A stretch of DNA of 64,000 bases from an uncultured Bacteroidota bacterium (lineage in GTDB: Bacteria; Bacteroidota; Bacteroidia; Flavobacteriales; Flavobacteriaceae). A program made the translations under genes and the position numbers. Of the stretch, positions 56,951 to 64,000 are shown piece by piece (position 1 is the stretch's first letter; each line of letters starts with the position of its first letter). The DNA lies in contig CACNDW010000006.1 of the NCBI GenBank assembly GCA_902619315.1, positions 36,154 through 100,153 of the forward strand, written 5' to 3'. The notes beneath the pieces were generated by a model that worked only from the letters and a program-made list of their open reading frames with translations, made no database searches and was not told the DNA's origin.

Positions 56951-58537
56951 TTATCGGTTTACATAACTATCGATAAACTGCTTGTCTAGAGTATCTGAAT
57001 CGCCATATTTTTCTCTCATTTCGTCATACCTTTTGTGCATCATTTTCTGGATCTCCTCATAAGCAGGTTCATTATAAATATTATTCATTTCAGCAGGATC
57101 CTTTTCCAAGTCATACATTTCCCATACATCGATATCATAATAAAAATGAATGAGTTTGTAGCGGTCGGTTCTGACTCCATTGTGTCTTTTAACCATATGA
57201 ACTGATGGGTATTCATAATAGGTATAATAAATGGCATCACGCCATTCACTGTTTTCCTTACTGACAACTTTTCTAAAAGATTCCCCCTGCATCTCTTTGG
57301 GTATAGGCACCCCGGCATAGTCCAAAAAGGTGGGTGCAAAATCAAGGTTTTGAATCATTTGATTAATCTGAGTACCAGGCTTAATTTCTTTTGGATATCG
57401 CATCAAAAGCGGGGTTCTAAGGGATTCCTCATACATGAATCTTTTATCAAACCAACCGTGTTCTCCCAAGTAGAAGCCTTGGTCTGAAGTGTAAACAACA
57501 ATCGTATTTTCTGCCAAACCAGTTTCATCAAGGTAATTAAGTACTTCACCAACTCCATCATCAACGGATTGGATAGTTCGAAGGTAGTCCTTAAGGTAAC
57601 GATTGAATTTCCATAGAGCTAAATCTTTACCCTCTAATTTTGAGGCTTTCATAGCCTCATTTTTAGGGGTGTAGGCATTAAGCCACGCTTCTTTTTGTTC
57701 AGGTGTAAAGCGTTCAAGTTCTTTGTTAAATCGTGTCTCTCTGCCGTAAGGGTCAACTAGGAGTTTAAAATCGTGTCCCCAGCGACCGTGTCCGCCATTG
57801 CCATGTGCGGCGGTAATTTGCTCTTCGGTAGCAGCTATTAGCATCTCTTGAGCTGCTGCGGCAGGTCGGCCTTTATAGTCATCGAAGAAGTTATCCGGAA
57901 AATCAAAAGTTTTATCATCAAAAAGGGTCAAATACTTTTCTTCAGACTGCCAATTTCTATGTGGAGCTTTTTGGTGATACAATAGTAGAAAAGGCTTTTT
58001 TTTATCTCTTTTGTTTTTAAGCCAATCCAAACTCAATTGGGTGGTAATTGAAGTCACATAACCCTGTATCCGTTCTTTAACCCCATTTATTATAAAATCA
58101 GGGTTGTAATAATGCCCCTGACCCGGTAATACAGCAGAGTAATCAAAACCTTGAGGTAATCCTCTGAGGTGAATTTTACCGACCATAGCAGTCTGGTAGC
58201 CTGCACCTTGAAGGTCTTTGGCAAAGTTAGGTTGCTCCCAATTAAAGTCTTGGATGTTGTCAACCTTTCCATTTATAAAGCTGTGTTTTCCTGTAAGCAT
58301 TACTGCCCTACTGGGAGCACAAATCGAATTGGTCACAAAACCTTTGTTAAATAATGCACCCTCTTTGGCAATTCGATCAATATTGGGGGTGTTGTTCAAA
58401 TCATGCCCATAAGCACTCACGGCTTGAAAAGCATGATCATCGGACATGATAAACACAATGTTTGGTGGTTGTGATTTATTTTGCTCACATGAGTAAAGAA
58501 ATGACAAAATAAAAACGAAAAGAAAAAAATTTTTCAC
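56951..58537 (-). CDS. Lipoprotein sulfatase (S1), choline-sulfatase/iduronate-type
   Basis: A protein of 528 residues with a lipobox signal (LSFLYSCEQ). The metal site is NIVFIMSDDHAFQAVSAYG, the formylglycine site is NSICAPSRAVMLTGKHS (CAPSR), and VVYTSDQGFYLGEHGWFDKR is the second metal motif. The pattern fits iduronate-2-sulfatase-like or glycan exo-sulfatases of Bacteroidota; the substrate is open. It differs clearly from the other sulfatase here (CSPTR), so the two probably cut different sulfate positions. A -7 match lies 87 bases upstream. Confidence 0.92.
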   Translation of the reverse strand: MKNFFLFVFILSFLYSCEQNKSQPPNIVFIMSDDHAFQAVSAYGHDLNNTPNIDRIAKEGALFNKGFVTNSICAPSRAVMLTGKHSFINGKVDNIQDFNWEQPNFAKDLQGAGYQTAMVGKIHLRGLPQGFDYSAVLPGQGHYYNPDFIINGVKERIQGYVTSITTQLSLDWLKNKRDKKKPFLLLYHQKAPHRNWQSEEKYLTLFDDKTFDFPDNFFDDYKGRPAAAAQEMLIAATEEQITAAHGNGGHGRWGHDFKLLVDPYGRETRFNKELERFTPEQKEAWLNAYTPKNEAMKASKLEGKDLALWKFNRYLKDYLRTIQSVDDGVGEVLNYLDETGLAENTIVVYTSDQGFYLGEHGWFDKRFMYEESLRTPLLMRYPKEIKPGTQINQMIQNLDFAPTFLDYAGVPIPKEMQGESFRKVVSKENSEWRDAIYYTYYEYPSVHMVKRHNGVRTDRYKLIHFYYDIDVWEMYDLEKDPAEMNNIYNEPAYEEIQKMMHKRYDEMREKYGDSDTLDKQFIDSYVNR

Positions 58538-58623
58538 GAGTATAAGTTTTAATGATTTAGTTGATATTTAATAATTTCTACCTGCAGACAGGCCAGTTTT
58601 TTTAAAATTTTTATTTGATGTAT

Positions 58624-58637
58624 CAAATCTATCTTTG
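58624..58637. promoter_or_regulatory. Overlapping divergent -7 elements between sulfatase and oxidoreductase genes
   Basis: CAAATCTATCTTTG contains TATCTTTG (58630-58637) on the plus strand and TAGATTTG (58624-58631) on the minus strand, both full matches to TAnnTTTG that share two bases. Neither has a TTG at normal spacing (one TTTG is 12 bases upstream of the plus-strand box), so an activator may be needed. Confidence 0.4.
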
Positions 58638-58759
58638 ACAGTTTGGTTGAGTTGGTTTTCTCAAATCCTCTACAAATTATAAAAAATTCAATTAATGAAT
58701 TGGGTTATTTTGTTGGATATAAAATATTAAATTGGATTTTAAAATTTAATCAGCTGACT

Positions 58760-59728
58760 ATGGGTAAAAAAATAAAATGGGGGATTGCAGGTTTAGGAAA
58801 TATTGCGAAAAAATTTGCTGGGGATTTAAAGCTTGTAGCTCAAGCCGAGTTGGTCGGTGTAGCCTCTAAAGATCGTGATAGGGCAATTGCTTTTCAGGAA
58901 GATTTTGACGGAAAAAAAGCTTATGATAATTATGACGATTTATATCGTGATCCTGAAATTGAAGTCGTTTATATTGCCAGCCTCAACCAGGATCACAAAG
59001 CGATGACCATAGCGGCTCTACAAGCTGGAAAAGGGGTTTTGTGTGAAAAACCCCTGGGACTCAATACGGGAGAAATACAAGCTATGATAGCGATGGCCCA
59101 AAAACAAAATTGTTTTTTAATGGAGGCTTTGTGGTCGCGCTTTAATCCTGCCATACAAAAAGCAAAACAATGGATCAAAGAGGGTCAGATTGGTGATCCA
59201 AAGTTTCTTTATGCCGAGTTTTCTTTTTATCGTCTTAATCTGGATCCCTTCCATCGTTTAATGGATCCTAAAAAAGGAGGAGGGGTTTTACTAGACTTGG
59301 GAGTATACCCTCTTTTTCTTGCCTATTTCATTTTGGGTAGACCAAAAAAAATAGTCGCACAATCCATCTCTGCAAAAACGGGAGTAGATATTCAGACCTC
59401 AATGATACTACAATACGAAAATGCCCAAGCGCTGCTATACTGTGGTGTTACCAATGAAAGTGACAACAACGCAAAGATAGGAGGAACAAAAGGGGAAATA
59501 TTACTCCATGGATTTTGGCATAATGCCCAAAAAGTCCAGTTGAACCAGTCTGGAGAAATAACTCAAGAGGATTTTTCTTCACTGGGTATCGGTTATGTTC
59601 CAGAAATTGAAGAGGTCAACCGATGTATCGCCTTAGGGAAAAAAGAAAGTGAGTTGTGGAGCCATAAGGATGCCCTTGAATTGAGCAGGATGGTTGAACA
59701 AGTCTTCGAAAAAATAAAGGAGAAATAG
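58760..59728 (+). CDS. Gfo/Idh/MocA-family oxidoreductase, cytoplasmic type
   Basis: A protein of 322 residues from the ATG at 58760. The frame is open from 58643, but a promoter element just before 58643 and the Rossmann start KIKWGIAGLGNIAKKFAGDL support the later start. The N-domain holds EVVYIASLNQDHKAM and VLCEKPLG, the conserved EKP lysine, and the C-domain GGGVLLDLGVYPLFLAYF. Members oxidise sugars or related compounds with NAD(P); trans-1,2-dihydrobenzenediol dehydrogenase-like and xylose dehydrogenase-like enzymes look closest. No signal peptide is present. It converges with a DUF1501 gene at a distance of 3 bases. Confidence 0.87.
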   Translation: MGKKIKWGIAGLGNIAKKFAGDLKLVAQAELVGVASKDRDRAIAFQEDFDGKKAYDNYDDLYRDPEIEVVYIASLNQDHKAMTIAALQAGKGVLCEKPLGLNTGEIQAMIAMAQKQNCFLMEALWSRFNPAIQKAKQWIKEGQIGDPKFLYAEFSFYRLNLDPFHRLMDPKKGGGVLLDLGVYPLFLAYFILGRPKKIVAQSISAKTGVDIQTSMILQYENAQALLYCGVTNESDNNAKIGGTKGEILLHGFWHNAQKVQLNQSGEITQEDFSSLGIGYVPEIEEVNRCIALGKKESELWSHKDALELSRMVEQVFEKIKEK

Positions 59729-59731
59729 TCC

Positions 59732-61339
59732 CTATTTTACCAAAAAAGATTTACTATAGGTTTTCTCACCGTTGGTGGTAATTTTGTAAAAATATTGACC
59801 TTGGGGAAGGCGTCGGGCAGCGGAATCGATCAAAGGAAGGTTGTGCTTACCGGAGTTTAAATCATAACTAATGGTATTTCCAACCTTTCTTCCCAGTACA
59901 TCAAAGACATTTATTTCGACTTTAGAGGATTGGTTGAGGGTCAGATATAAACTCACCCCTTGATCTTGATTTACAGCTGCATGTAAGGGAAGCAGCGGAT
60001 CATCAGTCCTGTTAAGTTTTTCCGACCCGTCACATCCCAATCCGAGTCCCAAAATGTCTGGCTTAGGGCCAATAATGGCATTGCTTACATCGACTTCATC
60101 TGCACACAACCAATCGGTAAGGACAGAAGCATATACAGCCCTAAAATCTATGCTGCTAGCCATATTGCCTTTTTTGTCTAATGTTCTCAAACTAGGGTGA
60201 TTACCGATAAAACCATTACCGTTTAGAGCAGGACCAAAAAGCATAATGGGTGCCGCAGAACCGTGATCGGTGCCACTGGAACCATTTTCGGCAACCCTTC
60301 GACCAAACTCAGAAAAAGTCATCGATAGAACTTTATCAGCTACTCCATAATCACCTAAATCTTGATAAAAGACTTTAATTGCCCTGGTCAGTCTTGTCAT
60401 TAAAGCCTCATGCCGCTCAGGTTGGTTGGCATGGGTGTCAAAACCGCCCAATGATACCATGTAGACTTTTGTTCCCAAATTGCCTTTGATAAAACGGGAA
60501 ACTAAGCTCATCTGTAAATCGAAATTATCATTGTTGTATGCATCGAATGCTTTAGAGTTTTCGTAAGCCTTATTGATCACAGAGGCATAACGGAAGGTGG
60601 TATTTGAAGCTTCTCTTAGAAAAGAAACCTGTTGATCGTGAAGATTTTCAGCACTATTATGATTGTCGAATAGAGTTCCATTTTCAGCCACTCTTTTGAG
60701 ACGTTGTGGGCTTGATACCGAAAAAGAATAAGTGGTTAAGTCTCCATCAAAAATCATATTTCCACCACCACTGATTTGAATGGCCAAGGGCTTTTCTGGG
60801 GGGTTGTTCATATAATCCATATATTTCCCTTCGTAATATCTACCCATCCATCCGGAGGTGATTTCACTTTCGGGAGTAGTTGTTGCCCAAATTTCGGAGG
60901 ATTTGAAATGTGATAAATTTTGATTTTCATAGCCTACCCCATGAATAACCTTCATTGCCCCTTCCTTCCATAAAGGATCTATATTCACCATAAAATTTGG
61001 CATTGCAAATTCATCATTTAGTTTGGTGAGTTGATTTTGAGGAATATGAATTTTAGGACGCTTATTAGCGTAAAGATCAAATTCGTATAGAGGAACAATG
61101 GTGTTGAGTCCATCATTTCCTCCTTTGAGTCGAATGAGGACCAAAATACGATCAGAGTAAGCATCAGAAAGGGCTTGATTCAAAATCGGAGATTCAACTA
61201 CGGAAAGGGTACTATTTCCAAATGAAATAGCCCCTGCCCCAGCGATGCCCAGTGTCCTCAAGAAACCACGTCTATCCCAGTAGGCATGATCACGATCATG
61301 GGATCTCAGGTATAGTTCATTTGGCTCGTAGTCCTTCAT
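59732..61339 (-). CDS. DUF1501 protein with T9SS type A C-terminal sorting domain
   Basis: A 535-residue protein. After about 27 polar residues it has a twin-arginine-like motif and hydrophobic core (DRRGFLRTLGIAGAGAISFG), then a DUF1501 body (RILVLIRLKGGNDGLNTIVP, VSLGGFDTHANQPERHEAL, MTFSEFGRRVAENGSSGTDH). The last 75 residues match a Por-type sorting domain (KVEINVFDVLGRKVG and QYFYKITTNGEKTYSKSFLV). The protein is thus predicted to cross both membranes and be attached to the surface or released. It directly follows its DUF1800 partner (2-base gap). The reaction is unknown. Confidence 0.88.
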   Translation of the reverse strand: MKDYEPNELYLRSHDRDHAYWDRRGFLRTLGIAGAGAISFGNSTLSVVESPILNQALSDAYSDRILVLIRLKGGNDGLNTIVPLYEFDLYANKRPKIHIPQNQLTKLNDEFAMPNFMVNIDPLWKEGAMKVIHGVGYENQNLSHFKSSEIWATTTPESEITSGWMGRYYEGKYMDYMNNPPEKPLAIQISGGGNMIFDGDLTTYSFSVSSPQRLKRVAENGTLFDNHNSAENLHDQQVSFLREASNTTFRYASVINKAYENSKAFDAYNNDNFDLQMSLVSRFIKGNLGTKVYMVSLGGFDTHANQPERHEALMTRLTRAIKVFYQDLGDYGVADKVLSMTFSEFGRRVAENGSSGTDHGSAAPIMLFGPALNGNGFIGNHPSLRTLDKKGNMASSIDFRAVYASVLTDWLCADEVDVSNAIIGPKPDILGLGLGCDGSEKLNRTDDPLLPLHAAVNQDQGVSLYLTLNQSSKVEINVFDVLGRKVGNTISYDLNSGKHNLPLIDSAARRLPQGQYFYKITTNGEKTYSKSFLVK

Positions 61340-61341
61340 CT

Positions 61342-62766
61342 TTATTTCAATTGAAATTCAGGTAAGGTTATCATAAAACGCATCAGATCATATACCTGTT
61401 TGGGAACACTGTTGGATTTCAAAGACCAGGTGCCGTCCTCAAAATAATTTTCTGGTACTTCACCAATAAATACATTAATGGCATCTGCCATTTCCTCTTC
61501 TTTTATCTCACAGGGACAAAACATAAAGTCTTTGAGTTGAGTGACGATGGATCTTAAATCGGTTTCATCAACTCCGACAAGGGATTGTATAAATGTTTTG
61601 AACTGATTTTTATTTTTTTTCCAGTATCTGATCAATAAATAATCAGCAAATTCCCATCGTTTAGGTAGGGTTTCGGAATTGATCCAATCGTGATTACCTT
61701 GCCACCCAGCCACATCGATGGGAGAAAAAATTTCTTGACCCATGTCCCTGCACTTGTTTCTAAAATTCAATTCCAAATCTACATTGTCCTGATATTCAAA
61801 AGAAAGAGAATGGTGCAATCCCAACATCATATCAATTGGGCTTTTGATCATTACATTGTTATTGGCAGGGTCAAAAAAGTGTTCACTTTTAAACAATTCT
61901 TTCAGGACAGGTTTTAACTCAAATTCATTTTGTTTGAAGGTTTCAGCCATATCCGAAACGGTACTTGAATCGATTTGTGGACTGACAAAATAACGATAGA
62001 TCTTGGTACAGATAAAATCGGCGATAAGGTCTTTTTTATTCTCAAAGAGAATGTCAATTACATCTTTGTAACCCCAATTACCAGTTTGTCCAAAAATGGT
62101 TTTTTTTCCTTTGTCAAAGGTATTTTCATTGAATTCTATTATTCCCAAATATGTTTTAAAACGATTGTATCCCGTGAGAGCTCTAGCAGTCTCAGTAATG
62201 TCATCCTGGGAATATCCGTTACCTTCACCTAGAGTAAATAACTCATACAATTCACGGGCATAATTTTCATTGGGGTTGTTTTTTTTGTTCTCATAACCGT
62301 TGAGATATCGCAACATAGCTGGAGATAATCCTATCTCAGAGACAAAAGTTTTAAAATTTCCCAAAGCATGGGTTTGGATCAGGGCATAATACTGGTAAAG
62401 GTAGGCTGGTTGGTTCACGTCTTTGTATTCTACAACAAAATGATTGCTCCAAAACAGCGTAAGACGTTCTCTAAAGCCATTGTTGATGATGTCCGTAAAA
62501 GCTTGTTTCTGCAAAATAGTATGATAATAGTTTTTATTCTTTCCAGAGTTATTGAATTGCTTATTGTCCCACAGACTCCATTCTGGTGCATTAGTCACAC
62601 TAATACTCGATGCCTCATCTACAATATCATCAACGAGAGCTCCAGGGCTGGAATTCAAGTATAGATTGATTTCGGATATAGAGCATCCAAAACCTAAGCG
62701 CCTTGCAACCAAATTGATTTGCTTTGCGTTCCAGGGATTATTTTTAGAAGGTGAATAAGACTTCAA
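61342..62766 (-). CDS. DUF1800 protein, partner of DUF1501
   Basis: A 474-residue protein. It has the DUF1800 pattern: an early ARRLGFGCSISEINLYL, then RERLTLFWSNHFVV, NENYARELYELFTLGEGNGY and DVAGWQGNHDWINS. The segment PCEIKEEEMA near the end and the LMRFMITLPEFQLK finish are typical. No clear signal peptide is seen, which leaves its export route open, although its partner is exported. DUF1800/DUF1501 gene pairs are widespread in Bacteroidota and Proteobacteria, with no established function known to me. Confidence 0.88.
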   Translation of the reverse strand: MKSYSPSKNNPWNAKQINLVARRLGFGCSISEINLYLNSSPGALVDDIVDEASSISVTNAPEWSLWDNKQFNNSGKNKNYYHTILQKQAFTDIINNGFRERLTLFWSNHFVVEYKDVNQPAYLYQYYALIQTHALGNFKTFVSEIGLSPAMLRYLNGYENKKNNPNENYARELYELFTLGEGNGYSQDDITETARALTGYNRFKTYLGIIEFNENTFDKGKKTIFGQTGNWGYKDVIDILFENKKDLIADFICTKIYRYFVSPQIDSSTVSDMAETFKQNEFELKPVLKELFKSEHFFDPANNNVMIKSPIDMMLGLHHSLSFEYQDNVDLELNFRNKCRDMGQEIFSPIDVAGWQGNHDWINSETLPKRWEFADYLLIRYWKKNKNQFKTFIQSLVGVDETDLRSIVTQLKDFMFCPCEIKEEEMADAINVFIGEVPENYFEDGTWSLKSNSVPKQVYDLMRFMITLPEFQLK

Positions 62767-62823
62767 TTTACTTGTATAACATTTAACTTATACATTTTAA
62801 GTTTAAAGTAATTCTTTTATCAA

Positions 62824-63738
62824 TCAAATAAAATCATCTACATTTTTATACGCATTAATTACAGCGATTTCACCTGCTTTATCAGGTATTGAATTCCCAT
62901 GTTCCATTCCCAAAACACCATTAAAACCTCTGGAATGTATGTATTTAAAAATATTCTTGTAATTGATCTCACCAGTTGTAGGCTCCTTTCTTCCTGGATT
63001 GTCGCCAATTTGGAAATAAGCAATTTCATCCCAGCATTTATCAATATTTGGAATCAAGTTACCCTCTTGAATTTGCTGATGATAAATGTCAAATAATATT
63101 TTACATGAAGGAGAATTGACTGCCTTACAAATTTGAAAAGCCTGTGGACTTTCCTTTAAATACAAGCCAGCGTGGTTTCTATACCAGTTCAGGGGCTCCA
63201 AAACCATGATTATACCGTGAGGCTCTAAAATAGCGGAAGCTTGTTTTAAACTTTCAATAACGTTGGCGGTTTGGTAATCCTCCACTAGTTTCAAATCTAT
63301 AGTTCCAGGAACAACGGTAACCCACTTAGCATTGACTCTTTTGGCAACTGGAATTGAAGCTTCGATCTGCCTTAAAAACTCCTTGCGGTCATCAGCTTTA
63401 CCACTAGCCAACGTGGGATTTCTAAAGTCTTTGTATGCCACAAAAACCCCCATGGTCAAATTTCTTTTCTTCATGGTCGCTGCCATTTTTTCCTGAACTG
63501 CGATAGTTCTTGTAATCATACCATTGTCTTCAAATGCTGTAAATCCATGATCCGCCATGAAGTTAAGCTGGTCGATAGGATCGTCCCCCGCCGAGTGTTT
63601 GAACATACCCAGATGGGGAGCATACATTAGATTAAATTTATGAGGTGCGATAACAACCGATTGTGAAAAAATATTTGGAACTGATGCTATACCCATTCCC
63701 GCTATCAGAGTAGATTGGGTAAAATTTCTTCTATTCAT
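62824..63738 (-). CDS. Secreted sugar isomerase/epimerase-like TIM barrel (hydroxypyruvate isomerase type)
   Basis: A 304-residue protein. The N-terminus has a Tat-like signal (MNRRNFTQSTLIAGMGIASV) and the mature part is an AP-endonuclease-2 TIM barrel. Likely metal ligands are the Glu in MVLEPLNWYRNHAG, the Asp/His in ILFDIYHQQIQEG and the Glu/His in LGMEHGNS near the end; QIGDNPGRKEPTTGEINY is the typical substrate loop. It should isomerise or epimerise a sugar or keto-sugar in the periplasm. It lies 13 bases after the end of a Gfo/Idh gene, and this pair suggests oxidation and rearrangement of sugars. Confidence 0.85.
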   Translation of the reverse strand: MNRRNFTQSTLIAGMGIASVPNIFSQSVVIAPHKFNLMYAPHLGMFKHSAGDDPIDQLNFMADHGFTAFEDNGMITRTIAVQEKMAATMKKRNLTMGVFVAYKDFRNPTLASGKADDRKEFLRQIEASIPVAKRVNAKWVTVVPGTIDLKLVEDYQTANVIESLKQASAILEPHGIIMVLEPLNWYRNHAGLYLKESPQAFQICKAVNSPSCKILFDIYHQQIQEGNLIPNIDKCWDEIAYFQIGDNPGRKEPTTGEINYKNIFKYIHSRGFNGVLGMEHGNSIPDKAGEIAVINAYKNVDDFI

Positions 63739-63751
63739 CTAGTTATATTTT

Positions 63752-64000
63752 TTAAAATTCAGTTACCCCGGGGGTCGGAATAGTATAACTCCCATTACTG
63801 TCAGGCATGGTGGGCGGATTACTATCCCAGTCTAAAGATTCAGGCATTATCTGCATATCAGAATTCATAGCCTGATCCCAAGTAATGACTTTACCAGAAT
63901 AGGTAGCCATTCTCCCCATAATGGCAGTTAGGGTACTTTTAGCACCATTTTCGGCATCAGCAATTACGCCACCATTTCGAATTGAAGCAAATAATTTGTC
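63752..64000 (-). CDS. Gfo/Idh/MocA oxidoreductase, C-terminal end only
   Basis: The minus-strand frame is open from the window edge to a TAA at 63752-63754, giving the last 82 residues. It reads DKLFASIRNGGVIADAENGA, then STLTAIMGRMATYSGKVITW, and ends NGSYTIPTPGVTEF. This is the tail of the exported Gfo/Idh family common in Bacteroidota, whose members usually carry a Tat signal at the missing N-terminus. It precedes the TIM-barrel gene by 13 bases and is probably in its operon. Confidence 0.8.
   Translation of the reverse strand, partial: DKLFASIRNGGVIADAENGAKSTLTAIMGRMATYSGKVITWDQAMNSDMQIMPESLDWDSNPPTMPDSNGSYTIPTPGVTEF

Noticed and set aside
58643..58759. N-terminal extension of the oxidoreductase from the GTG at 58643
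   Set aside because: A candidate -7 element ends at 58637, so transcription would start too close; the extension is not family-like, whereas the ATG at 58760 gives a standard Rossmann start.

Overview
The window reads as the chromosome of a marine-type member of the Bacteroidota, most likely a Flavobacteriia. The signs are low GC, weak Shine-Dalgarno signals, several matches to the Bacteroidota -7 element TAnnTTTG, type IX secretion (T9SS) C-terminal sorting domains of both types, a PorP/SprF protein, a TonB-dependent receptor and a Flavobacteriia-like housekeeping gene order. No integrase, transposase, CRISPR array or plasmid gene was seen.

Bases 1-34,000 are mostly housekeeping. They start with an operon running from the 3' end of miaB through a sigma-54 activator, lptE and secG to groES-groEL, closed by a strong bidirectional terminator. 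A four-gene minus-strand metal-handling operon follows (HMA-MauE protein, HYC_CC_PP-type protein, TonB receptor, small HMA protein). Next come purH and the cell-shape operon mreB-mreC-mreD-mrdA-rodA, then a minus-strand pair of tail-specific protease and lone oligopeptide-type ABC permease. After these lie surE, a small membrane protein and lpxB, then a thioredoxin and a POT peptide transporter, then HMG-CoA reductase with a GYDIA-type GHMP kinase. A seven-gene minus-strand envelope operon ends the block (coaX, outer-membrane barrel, TPR protein, lptC, small membrane protein, CNNM/CBS protein, PpiD-like foldase in transcription order). A tRNA-Phe with its own promoter and terminator follows.

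From the tRNA to base 64,000 the content changes to secreted and accessory functions. These are a GH116-type glycosidase; a 2,530-residue T9SS type B surface protein (BspA/DUF285 repeats, Ig-like repeats with a LamG domain nested in one, MBG-like repeats, thrombospondin type 3 repeats, CHU_C end); and a translationally coupled PorP/SprF partner whose reading frame lacks an ordinary start codon. Then comes a plus-strand cluster of planctomycete type: esterase, PSCyt1-DUF1549-LamG-DUF1553 lipoprotein, Tat-type DUF1501 protein, and a membrane-anchored DUF2231/c-type cytochrome/leucine-rich protein. RmuC and a TesB thioesterase interrupt it. Two lipoprotein S1-type sulfatases, two Gfo/Idh/MocA oxidoreductases (one cut by the window edge), a DUF1800/DUF1501 pair whose DUF1501 member carries a T9SS type A tail, and a Tat-type sugar isomerase/epimerase-like TIM barrel complete the region.

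Together the right half looks like extracellular breakdown and oxidation of sulfated or otherwise decorated glycans, without a SusC/SusD pair, combined with surface haem proteins of unproven function. The best candidate for an undescribed system is the pair of DUF1501-centred modules (45,870-53,182 and 59,732-62,766). The most unusual gene structure is the start-less PorP/SprF frame with an eight-base homopolymer next to its signal sequence. All functional calls come from reading motifs and gene order; no database search was possible.
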